Below are positions 12,130-23,900 of a DNA stretch of 64,000 nucleotides, one piece after another. The stretch's first letter is position 1; each line of letters begins with the position of its first letter. The stretch spans positions 13,780,040-13,844,039 of the forward strand of contig NC_045145.1 of assembly GCF_008831285.2 (NCBI RefSeq), in the 5' to 3' direction. The notes beneath the pieces were generated by a model that worked only from the letters and a program-made list of their open reading frames with translations, searched no databases and had not been told where the DNA came from. The stretch comes from Nymphaea colorata. Taxonomy: Eukaryota > Streptophyta > Magnoliopsida > Nymphaeales > Nymphaeaceae. A program made the position numbers and the translations under genes.

Positions 12130-13470
12130 TGAAAAACAACCGTTTATGAGACCAAAAAAGATGACTCACTTAACAACACCAAACTTGAGCATGCCAATTC
12201 TACTGTGTGATGTATGACTGTAGTTGAAAGCACTTGTCAAATGTAACAGTTATATTTGGTGAGTTGGAGCAGCACTAGCACCAGGTGTGGGTGTGACACG
12301 GGTGTGGTGGCCTCCTTAAATGGACTGTGTCACTGTTACATAGATGACAACATTATCATCCACGGGACACATCATGAGTAGAACAAATGCTGAAACTCCC
12401 AAACATCACTTTTGACAATCTCATAATTTGATGGAAAGTGGGTTGTCTAAATACTGGTTACAGCATAGATTCTACCAGAAATTATAATTGAACAAAGTCT
12501 GGTTGTTCGTACAAAGAAGTTTTCTAGTGTTGCCTAGCCTTACCCCAGGTCTATCACATTGTCGGATGCCTATAGTAGAAACATCAAACTATTGCTCAGA
12601 GTTTCCTGGATTGCTTTCACGTACCAAGATATGGATAGCAAGTAAGGTGACAAGGTTGAATACGGATCCATCAATGGACATGGCAGAAGCTAGTATTACC
12701 ATCTACAAGGTATTTTTTATCATCAAAACATGCAGAGGATTGGAAATAAGCCAGTCTCAGTTTCTTCTCGATATCAAGAGGGAACAATATTATTAAAGCT
12801 AGAAACTCTGTTGCAAAGGTACCAGCTTCAAGCCATGAACTCATAAACACTACCGGACCTTCTAACATAATCTCTTATGAGCAAAATAACTAGGCAAAAT
12901 GGCAGAAATTCAATAACTTGGCTTTTAACAGCCGAAGCAAATTTTTAGTTTCTACAATTTATAAGAATATATAAATTAACAAAAGAAGTTGGGGAAAACT
13001 GAAATCCCTTGAAATGCTCAGCAAAGGGATGGAGATTTGTGAGAGAGAACCAACCTAAAACAAAATAACCCAGAAGAGAACAGTTTCTGCCAGGATAACA
13101 CATAAAAGAGAAGGCTGGTGACAGTAAAAAGTATTAGCTGGAGGACTGATTGTAACATAAGAAACCTCTTCCTCATTTCCGATTGGATCAAAATTTTCTA
13201 AATCTCGATAAGAATTTCGTTAAACCTTCAAGGCTCATCTTACCAATTCACTATTGCAAAGCACGCAAAGGAACCAAATGGCACAAGGAAAAACGCACAG
13301 ATAGCCTCTCATCTCCAAAAACCCATAATCTATGAACATTAGGAGGAACAAACCGTTCGTCCTACATTCATTAGCACCCAAAATTCTTCATAATGTGATG
13401 CAAAGCTCCATACTTTTGTTACCTAGATATGGAACGAGAGACCAAATGACAAGCAAACCTGAAGATCATC

Positions 13471-15407
13471 AAAGTTTTCCGCCAGAAGCTGGACGAAATC
13501 CCTAAACATCTTACTTCTATCTACGAGAAAGTTAAAGGAAGAGACACCAACTTCTGCAGGTTCCAGAGATACAGAAAGCTTTATGCACATGAAAAAGGAC
13601 TATCCTCACAATGCTGATCATCCGAGTGCCAATCACAAGTTCGCAAGAAAACACAAAGCTCAAGGTCGAACTCCTCGATTTTAAAATCCTAATTTGAAGA
13701 AAGAATCCTGCAATGTGGATCTTCTATCGCAATCCGGATCGAACTTCCGTCACAAACCAACGGAGCAAATGCATACAAAGAAAAGGAAAGAAGACTTTTG
13801 GATCCGTGCGCAAATCAAAAGCTCCCATTTTGGTCATTACATCGGAAGGTATCATCGACAGAGAGAAAAACCACAAAAGCAAGACTGCAGGCAAAGAAGG
13901 AATAACCCGAAATTTTTACCAGAGGAAAGCGAAACCGTTCCTCGTCGAAGATTTCTGCAAGGAACAACCCGACATGCGGAAGAATAAACCAAAAAGAAAT
14001 GGCAAATTAGACCAAGAGAGGGGGGAAAGCGGAGGTTCAGAATTTATTAACGTCCCAGAATCGCTGCGACGATCTGACTTTCTTCTTCGTTTCATTTATT
14101 GTTTATTTATTGTCTTCGATTAACTTAAACCAAAATCGCTCTGTCAACGTGGACGACGGTAATGCCTCGCTCTTTTTTTATGCCTCCCGCTTAATTTCGG
14201 TCATAATTAACGATTTTTGTCGTAAATACCGCAGGGAGTTCTCCCGCCTCCCCATTGCACGTCACCATCCGCTCAATCTGGGTTGGCAAAAACGGATCCG
14301 AACCCTATGACCTATCGTACTTTTTGTTAATTTGTTTTAGATCCAAGCTGCGCTGGAAATAAGACCTAGATCTTATCTGGTACCAATAACAGAAGCAGTG
14401 TTATTGGAACCAATTATATAAGTTCCACATATATGAATAATAAAGAAGAAAGTGGATTATTTGAAGAATAAGTATAAAAAAGTGAGCTAAATCTAGCATA
14501 AAAGCAATGAAATTTCAGATATATGAACCTGAGTTAGGTTTGCATACGTTGGACAAAAAAAAAAAAAATGGTTGCTTGGTAGCTAAAACAGTTGACCATG
14601 AAAAAGGACAGGTTCGTGAATTTCATGAATATGTTCATTTTTATGCTCCAGTACATGTTTTTCTTTAAAGGACTTAATTTCTTTATGATTTTCGAAAAAA
14701 TCCCTTTTTTGGGCGAACGGTAAAAAAAATTATAATTAAACATATAGTCTATTCAATCTCTTTTTCTCTTTTGCTTTTGTATCTAACAACTTTTTGTTCA
14801 GCATTCATATTTTATCGACTCTCTCTCAATAAAAATTGAAAAGAGACGTTGGTGATTGGTTTGTGAGGGAGCATATTTTATGTTTGACGAGTACCAGGGC
14901 GAGCATCTGCTTGACATGCATATGCTTGGCATATAGAAGAACTAATTGCCAAAAGCAAAACGTTGAACTTTATATTTGAATTGGTCGTGGTGTTCACGTA
15001 AAAAGGTGGCTCGGATTCTTGGTGGGTTCTTCAGCAAAAGGATAATAGTACCAATCGAGATAAAAATAAATCTTTAGAGAGTCAGCTTGAGCTAAAGGCT
15101 ATACCGACTTGGTTCTGGTTAGCCCCTTGAGGGACAAAACTTGGTAGAACTTTACTCGGTTAAGCTGACCGAGTACTGTGGCTGTGCCTAGGACCATTCT
15201 CGAGTGGGTGCGTCATTCATTTGACAGACCTGATGATTGATGGCGAAAAACTGTGCATCAGGTAGATTTGAGACGCCGACCCCCTTGGAGCCCACCGCTC
15301 GCCCACACTCGGAGCCTGCGTGTTGAGACCTGAGAGCTCACGAAATGCTGGTGGGGCTCGTGGACTTCAGCCGATAACGTCGAAGGCCAGAGAGTGGTAG
15401 CTGTTCG
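13471..15407. promoter_or_regulatory. Shared upstream region of the divergent WEB1-like and helicase-half genes
   Basis: The WEB1-like gene reads left and the helicase-half gene reads right from this roughly 1.9-kb interval. It holds only short ORFs. The part at 14300-14880 is very AT-rich, while 15100-15407 is more GC-rich and should contain the promoter and leader of the plus-strand gene. No clear TATA box was seen. Confidence 0.4.
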
Positions 15408-15484
15408 ATGGCGATCGACGCCGGCGAAGTCCTAGCCTCACCGTCTTCTCATCTCAGGTATCAGGCTCCTCTTTCTCGTATCAG

Positions 15485-15531
<47 letters not shown>

Positions 15532-18357
15532 AGGCGCCAAGATGGGGAGGCTATTCGTCAGTATTACGTCGCCGTCGACAGGCTCCAATTTAAGATGGTA
15601 ATTTCTCTCAATCGTCCTTTTTCCCAAGACATGGAATAATCTCAATATTGGTCGAAAATAAATTTGGTTTTTGACATGATCGATACGTCTTGAAACTGTT
15701 GCTTCTGGTACATGTGTAGTTGGGTTTCCTTTGGGCATTCTTACTCGATAACATTTAGACGTCTGAAGAGCAGAGTATGATAAATATTTGATTAGGAGTC
15801 CGACTCGAGTTCTCTATGAATTGCTTAATTGTGCTAAGGTGGTTGTTGTCTGGGACATGGAAGGACGCGAGATGTTGAGCAGTGATTTCTCACATTAAAG
15901 CTACTAGACTTGATTATAATTTGGACACTCAGTAGTTGTAGGTCAAGAGCACCGTGTTTTTCTTTCCATGTGAGAATATTGTCATGGGTGTTAACTTCAA
16001 TGATGTTGGCTAATTTGGTAACGGGAATACTAGGTAGTTTGGGAACATGCAGCACTGCAGATTTGATCCATTTAGGTTGCGGTCCGCCATGTGCTGGAAT
16101 AACAGGTCTGTTGGTTTTTCCAATGATAAGAATTAACAAGATTCATTGGCGTTTTTCTAGTGTCCAAAGTACTGAACATGGACACTCGTTTCATCAACTA
16201 CTACCTTGTACACGATTGTGCAATTTGTCTGGTCTTATTGTGCGAACTAAACAATGGAGCTGTGTTAAGAAACATTTAATCATCGGGTTATTCTTAAGAT
16301 GGTCGGGTGCACCGCACTGGGCCTACCAGCAATACTTACCTTTTGAAGCCTTCATTCCTTAGTTTGAGAACTTTGTAGAGTTGTAGATAGTCAGGCATCT
16401 TTCTTGCCTATGGATGCGTATGATTTAACATCTGTGCTCATCTAGCTTATCCTTTTGCTACTTTCAGGAGACATTGGTTGACCTGTTGGACGTAATCGGC
16501 AGAAGATCTTCTTTGCCTGTAATATTGTGCTGCAGTTCTCGTGATGAACTTGATGCAGTGTGTGCTAACATATCGAATTTGACATACATATCCTTGAGCT
16601 CATTGGTATCTTCTTGTTCCGTTATGTGTGAATATTTTTTCACCATCTTTTTTGGTGTTCTATGAAATGGAGGATACTTTTAGACATGCACATGCTGTTA
16701 CATCTATATGTCGCCTTGTTTGTGTGTTATAATGCCTTGTGGTCCACCACATATATTAAGATTAAACATTTGTATTGACTTATAGGAAGTACCAGTAGTA
16801 TTTATTAGTAGGAAAAATATGTGTGTCTTAAAGTTTCCTTTGTCATGTGAGCTTGTCATTCTTTGGCTAATTGTTCAAAATATCATATAAGGATGTTAAT
16901 TTTTCTTCGTCTTTCCTCTTGATGCTCTGTAGCTTTGAAGCGCGTGATTTTTTACTTCCTAGAACGATATTAGTTTGGTGTTGAAACCAAAGTCAAAAGT
17001 ATCTGCTGCATGGAGATTCTAATTCAGCGTCTTGGTAATGTTTAGCATCATTACCTTGAGACACATGATCAAATGGAGCAGTAACAATGATCTTCTAACT
17101 TATGCAATAAACATGCTTTATTTGCTGCTAGTGCTGGAGACTATTAAAATATTGTGGACTGTAATTGGTGATGCACAATTTGAGACTCATAAATGCAAGT
17201 GCATTATTTTACCCTAGTGGTTCTTTCTTCCAAGAAGTCATAGATGATCGCTGACGCCTGATTGTGTTTTGTTTTTACAGTACAGTGATATGGCAGAATC
17301 TGAACGTTCCTTGACAATCGATAGATTTCGTCAAGCAACTCTTGATTGGAATCACAAGGTCAATGCTCCAGAAGAGCTTGTTGAAGCAAAAGTTGAAGGT
17401 CAGAGATCATCTGTTTTGGTTGTAACAGATGCATGCCTACCTCTGATTGCAGCTGGAGAAAGCCCATTCTCTGCACGTGTTTTGGTAAACTATGAATTAC
17501 CAACAAAGAAGGTACTACTCCTAATTACTCTTTCTATTGTTTTCAATAAGAATTCTCTATTTTTCGTTCTTTTGAAGAAATCAACACTGTGTGTTGTCAT
17601 ACAGCAAGGGTATGTATGTAATAAAATGTCTGAATTGTAATTCCTTCATGCAAAACCAACATGTTTTCATATGAAAGTGGGTTTTCCCTGTTCATGAGTA
17701 AAGCAGAAGCCCATGCTCCTTTTTCATAGGAAGGCTACCTTTTACTACAAAAAGCCACTTCTATCTCTCCACTGCAGAAGTTGTAGCAATTGTATAACGG
17801 GAGAAGCATTTTTGAGATTATATGTGTTGTAATCTATTCTTACGTGTAAATTAAATTTTCTTTTCTTATACATATGAGAACGTGATTTGTTAATTTTTAG
17901 GCAATTTTGGTCTGTAAGTAGTGATAAGCAAATGAAAGAGGAAGTTACGTTACGTAGCTTTTTCACAGAAGTGACTAGTTTAAACGTAAAACTGTCGGTG
18001 TCAATGGAATGTCTTCTCAATTCGGCTAAATGTTTCCAGGAGACATACTTGAGGCGCATATCTACTTGCTTGCCATCAGGTATGAGTCTTGCAACTTTTC
18101 TTATTGCTGCATCAGTTTCAGTGAATAGCTTATGAGAGGATGTGGATATGCAGATGGGGTTGTCATTAATATGGTTGTTGGAGGTGAAGTGGTGATTCTT
18201 AAAAGCATCGAAGAAGGTTGTGGCATTATCATTGAAGAGATGCCTATACATGTAGGTTCTCTGGTGGTAGTCGTTGATTTTTCTTTTTTCTTTTTTTCTG
18301 TAGTGTTCAATCAATTTCTTGTTGATCCTGTTTCTGCAGATATCAGAAATTCTGTAG
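15408..18357 (+). CDS. Helicase-C-only DEAD-box-like protein (eIF4A-type second RecA domain, no motor core)
   Basis: Seven exons join in phase to 212 aa plus stop: 15408-15457, 15534-15597, 16468-16605, 17281-17511, 18040-18079, 18154-18251 and 18340-18357. All junctions are GT-AG. Residues 18-46 (AIRQYYVAVDRLQFKMETLVDLL) match the linker that enters the second RecA domain of eIF4A-type helicases. VILCCSSRDELD follows, as in motif IV. VLVVTDACLPLIAAGE sits where motif V lies, and VLVNYELPTKKETYLRRI aligns with the region leading to motif VI. The arginine-rich HRIGRTGR core is replaced by RRISTCLPS. There is no Walker A, DEAD or SAT motif and no room for them. It is therefore probably not an active helicase. 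A role as an RNA- or partner-binding regulator is inference. The ends of the gene are supported by exon phase and by the clean stop after ISEIL. Confidence 0.8.
15488..15529 (+). repeat. CT microsatellite forming most of a 76-bp intron
   Basis: About 21 CT units fill intron 1 (15458-15533) of the helicase-half gene and run directly into the acceptor TTGTAG, so the microsatellite serves as the polypyrimidine tract. Exons on both sides join in frame (AG + G gives Arg). Confidence 0.85.
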
Positions 18358-19522
18358 GCAACAAATAAGTTGAATGACAGGTACAACCCAGTGAAGAAAA
18401 ATGGATTATCGATCAGCTGTGACAGACCGAGAAAATCGCTACGACCATTTTGTCAATGAAGTTCCAAATTTTCTCTCGTTGCATTTACCCGCGAATTAGC
18501 AAAAACTAGCTGCACAATCCAGATGGTACTATTGTCATTGCTACTCCTTAGCTGAAGGATTAAGTGGGATATCACATGTTTCATCGTGATTGTTTTCCTT
18601 CTTTTTTTTTTCCCTTCTCATGGCAAGCTGCAAGGAATGCACTAAAATATGCTTTTTCAGGAATATTAGCCTCAAGTTTCACCGTTGGTGTGAGCTTCTG
18701 TTTCTGTCGTCATTTTTTTTTTTCCTGCTAAGTTGGTCCTCAGGCATGCTTGGCTATAAAAGTCGACCTTAAACTTCAAATTTAAAATACTAAAAATTAT
18801 GGAAGCGAAGAAATGGGAAAGTACACTGGTACAGTAATAGTACATGGCGACTGTTTGAACAAGTTCTGTGGACTCGAGACAAATTGCCATGAATGGCTGA
18901 AAAAAGAAGGATACGGTGACTCTAGGTAGAGGAAACATCCATCTCTATAGAACTTAAGACTCCGACTGCATCAGATTTGTTGTATGTGGCTTTCGCGGTA
19001 AAAAGGTCCAAGGACAAAAGGATATTCGACGAGCGCTCACTTCCCAGGGCATGACTTTGGCTGGGATATTCAGTGCTCAAGAGATGCACCCTTCATTGCC
19101 ACGTTTCGACCATTTTATGCATGCATCATGCTAACGGTATGATTTCAGACACGTGCGCAACAGATCTTATTGGTGTCAGTTTTTGATAGTCAAGTTTCAA
19201 AACAACCAAGGATGCTGCAGTACCACAGGGTATAACTTGAGATCATTTAGTTATGGTAGTTTTCAGCTACCCCATAGGTCCCATCAATCTATTTGTACCA
19301 ACGAGACAGGAAGCTAGTTGAGTACGAACAATCTACCAAAATGATATAAGAACATTAATAACTCGCTGGAGACATCCATATACGTATCTCAACTAATTAT
19401 ACAGTATATAGTATATACACTCCGCAAGTCGTATCCATATAAATTTCATTTATTAGTTCATGGTTGTTATTCGGAATGGTGACAAGTAGCAAAAACAGAT
19501 GCATTACACTACAAAGACCTGC
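18358..19522. other. Convergent intergenic interval
   Basis: The helicase-half gene (plus) and the ferrochelatase gene (minus) end towards each other here. The 3'UTRs of both should lie in this 1.2 kb. I see no gene, repeat family or RNA in it beyond poly-T tracts at 18600 and 18710. Confidence 0.5.
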
Positions 19523-20947
19523 TTAATGAACTGACGGGAGCACACCCCACTGATGCAAGAAGCCTTCACCGGTGGTTACTTCCAGAACAAGCAAAACAAG
19601 CACAGCAAGCATTGCGGCCCTGCCATTCCATGTCTCTGCGCTTTTGGTCCAACCCCATTCCCATACAACAACAGGCGGTGGAAGTTCTCTACGTTGAGAA
19701 TCATAAGTTGCTAAAAGCTCCTCCACACTACCAAGAGGAACAAGGGACTGCCAAAAATAAAAAAAGGAAATCAATTTACGACAACAAGAAATATAAAGGG
19801 TTCTAATATAACTGCCAGAAAGCTAGCATGGATATGAATGTGATTAGAAGAATGACAGCACTTTATCTAGTGGAGAGCAAGTCACCCGTAGTTTCTACTA
19901 GATAAGGTGACATGCAACCAGGCTCCACCCATTTACTTGTCAGTGTGCCATTAGTAGTACCTCGACAAGGATGACAAAACCCAATGCATGGGCCATATTG
20001 CTAAGCATGAACAAGGCCTAACCTGATATGGATGTCATTTTCATTTGGGTCATCCCTAAGTAAGCTTTATTCATTCAAACAGATATCCCCAAATAAACAG
20101 AAACTTTTTCAATCAGATCTTCAAGAAACTAAAACAGAACACTTGGTTTTGAGCAAACCATTTTATGACAAAAAAGGCTCAATGTATGTGAAACATAACC
20201 AATTGCACAATTAACAGTTTTTATCATATTATAATTGGAAGTAAAAGTCTCTGAGGCTTACTTGACGAGCTTCAAGGTTAGAGACTGCCATTGCACCAAC
20301 ATATGGCAGAGACTCTATTACAGCATCAGCCAAATCCGAAATGAACAGGGGCTCACAACCCAAGGCAGGAACCCGGCGAAATTTCTCTATACCAGATTCT
20401 AAAGCCAACTCTTTGTACTCCACATCGATTTCTTCAAGGGTTTCAATGTGCTCGCTAACAAAGCTACAGAAGCCAACAAACAATTTAACTAAAACTAAAA
20501 AGATAATATCCTCCTTGAATAAGCCAACCAAATGTAGGAAAGCAAAGGGATGTATATCTAGAAAAGCAAATTTACAAGGTAAATCAGTAAGCAATTCATC
20601 ACCTGATGGGAATAGCAAGAAGGCTCTTAATTCCTTTTTGACCCAGATCTATTATCGTCTCATCCGTGTAAGGCTTTAACCATTCAACTGGCCCAACTCG
20701 ACTCTGCCAATAGTGTTCAGATAAAAGACACAGTTAGGTCCACCAACCTATCTATCCGCAGCCAAGGCACAGAGTACAATGTAAAAATTTTCTACTATGG
20801 GAAAAAAGGAAGAACATGGCCAGTCTCAGGAAAGGATTTCCATTAGAACTCCTTATGGTGGAGGAAAGAACATTATTTAGCCATCTCCTTAGTGGGATAA
20901 ATACAAATTCACTCAAAATAGCATTGTATCTCTCTGTCTCTCTCTAT

Positions 20948-20996
<49 letters not shown>

Positions 20997-23900
20997 CATA
21001 TCATACACGTAGACACATCTGAATGTGTGGTTGAGGGTTAGCAGCCAGCCAGGTAACAATTCATGTCAGAACACCTCCTCTGCTCCTCATATAGAAAATA
21101 ATATAGCTAAACCACGTGAAAAGTATGATTGAAAGAAGTGAAGGCAACAAACTAAGAATCAAGCGCACATAGTAATGATTGAAAGAAGTGAAGGCAACAA
21201 ACTAAGAATCAAGCGCACATAGGTAATAAGATAATAAGAAAACCCTGAGGGGTAGCAAAGCTTCAGCTCTTCTGCTACATGTCCGTTGATGATCCCTAAA
21301 TTGTAAAAGGATAAGTACTAGATCCTAATGTGACATGCGTGCAGGTGTGAAGTAGTTTCTAAAACTTAAGACTCCTATAGGTCAAAGAAACCTATACGAT
21401 ACGCTTGCGATATGCAACACGCTTGTGTATCGCAAGCGTATCGCCCATATCGTACGATACGGGAAAAAAAATTAAAAAGGGGCCCGACGGCCCCTTTTTT
21501 GCGTGATCTTTTAAAACCTACGGTCCTCTCTCTCTCTCTCTCTCTTTTCTTGTTTCTAAACACTGCAAGAGACGTGGGAGGGAGAGATTTTCTCCATTTG
21601 TATCAAGCTTTACCGGTGAAGAAGCTTTCTTTCTCGTAGTGGGAAGTGGGGACAGTGGGAAGCTTGGAGAAAGAGGGTTTTTTGGTTTCTAACACCAAGA
21701 AGTTGAGAAATAACTCATTTTCACCATTGAATCATTCATTTCTCTTATTTCCTACATTTATTTGTATGTTTTTACTTGTTTTGTGAAAATATAATGTCGG
21801 ACCTTGCATTGGTGTACAAGGGTGAATCCCAAAGATAGGTTAAGAGTTAAGTGTAATTTTTGTAAGCCAATCATATCAGGAGGGATCTCTCGCTTCAAAC
21901 ACCATATAGCTGGTACACACAACGATGTGGCTCCCAAGAGAACCCATTGCCAGCCTATGTAAAGCACTAATGTTTGGAGCTTATTAATGCCGTGAAAGAA
22001 AATAGGATTGAAAAGGAAATGCAAGATGTAGATGTAGGATATGGGAACCCATATGAAGAGAAAGGATGCAGAGGTGAAGATGTTGAGCTCGAAGAAGAAG
22101 ATGTTGGTGTCAATTTGGGAACAACTAAAGGGAAAGGCATCATGCATACAGGTGGTTCTTCTTCAACCGCAACCAGAAAAAGAAGAGGTTCAAGTGCAAG
22201 TACAGTTTTACGAGGACGTGGCAGGAGTCATGGTCGTAATAGTGGTGGTAGAGTATCTACTATGAGGTCGAGTAATAGGTCTGGTTCGATCAAGAATTTT
22301 TTTTCCAATTACTGTTGCTGGTGCTCAACCTGAGATTTGTACAACCATGTGTTCAAAGGATATTGTTGAAGCAACCAATGAAACCATAGGAAGGTGGTTC
22401 TATGATGCATCCATTCACTTCAATGCAGCAAACTCTTTTCATTTTCAGGCTATAGCAGATGTGATTGCTACTGTAAGCCGAGGGTATAAAATGCCCTCTT
22501 TTCATATTACAAGGTAAAATTCTCAATAATGTAGTTAGAGATGTCAAGGCATATTGTGATGAGCTGAAATTAAGTTGGAAAGAGACAGGATGCAGTGTAA
22601 TGGCAGATGGGTGGACATACATCAAGAACAGAACATTGGTAAACTTCCTTGTATATTGCCCCTTTGGTACAATGTTCTTAAAATTTATTGATTTGTCTGA
22701 TACTCCTAAGATTGCTGATGTTTTGTTTGAAGTTTTTGATCAAGTTATACAAGAAGTTGGCCTCAAAATGTCGTGTAATTTACCACTGATAATGCAGCAA
22801 ATTATAAAGCTGCAGGTAAAATGTTAGCAACACGATATAGGACATTTTATTGGAGCCCATGTGCTACTCACCGTGTAAATCTAATGCTTCAGGATCTTGG
22901 TGAAAGAGATGATATGAAGTTGACAGTTCAAAGATGCCAAGAAATCACGAAGTTTATTTATAATCATGCTTATGTCTTGAATGTGATGAAGAAATTCAGA
23001 AATGGGGCTGAATTGATTCGACCGCACAACAAGGTTTGCTACAAATGTTTTGACTGTGCAGGGTATAGTCAAGCAAAAAAATCCTCTCAAGCAGATGTTT
23101 TCAAGTGATGGTTGGGCTGTATAACATGCCTATAAAAGAAAGGCTACGACAGTTGTGGATACCATATTCAATGTTGACTTTTGGGAATCATGTGTGAACT
23201 TATTGAAGATTTGTGTACCTCTAGTGAAAGTCCTTAGATTAGTTAGTGAAGATAGACCTTCTATTGGATATTTATATGAGGCTATGGACAGAGCAAAGGA
23301 GGCCATCATAATATGAAGGGAAAAAAGAAGTTGTACATGCCTATATGGAAGATTATAGATGAAAAGTGGTCTGGACAACTTCATCGCCCATTTCATGCAA
23401 CAGCCTACTACCCAAATCCTGCTATTATATTTCTTCCCACCTTTAAGAAGGACAGAGAGATCGAGTATGGCATATTGGATTGTATTGAGGTATTAGTAAG
23501 TGATTATAAAGAACAAGAAGCTATCCATGTGTCGATCAATAAATATGATACTTGTTCTGGTAGCATGGGGAGAGACACAACAATGAGATGCAGGTCATCT
23601 ATGCATCCAGGTATTAGAAAAATGGACTTTATACTTTCTGGTTGTTATTTCATTTGTTGTTTATAGCTTCTACCTTCTCATATATTTATTCTATTTCGTT
23701 TTTTTACTTTCCATTTGTTATTAGATTTGTGGTGGGATAGGTTTGGGGTTGATGGCCCTGAATTAAAGAAGCTTGCAATTAGAATCTTCAACCAAACACG
23801 TAATGCAACTGGATGTGAAAGAAATTGGAGTGTATTTCAGCACATCCACAGTAAGAAGAGGAATAGACTGGAACATAAAAGGTTGAATGACCTTGTTTAC

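Larger units (their letters stand above)
11299..13470 (-). promoter_or_regulatory. Probable 5'UTR and long leader intron of the WEB1-like gene
   Basis: On the minus strand, CTGCAG|ACGG ending near 11346 is a plausible acceptor 48 bases upstream of the start codon. CTTCAG|GTTTGC at 13459 is a plausible donor. Together they would define a leader intron of about 2.1 kb, containing AC and AT microsatellites at 11809 and 12090. No other gene is evident inside. The splice pair is inferred from motifs only. Confidence 0.35.

Noticed and set aside
15542..15597. Start codon at 15542 giving an N terminus MGRLFVSITSPST, with an apparent one-base frameshift into the next exon
   Set aside because: Reading the same exon in the next frame gives AIRQYYVAVDRLQFKM, which fits the helicase linker, and an upstream exon (15408-15457) joins it in phase across the CT-rich intron. 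No frameshift is needed.
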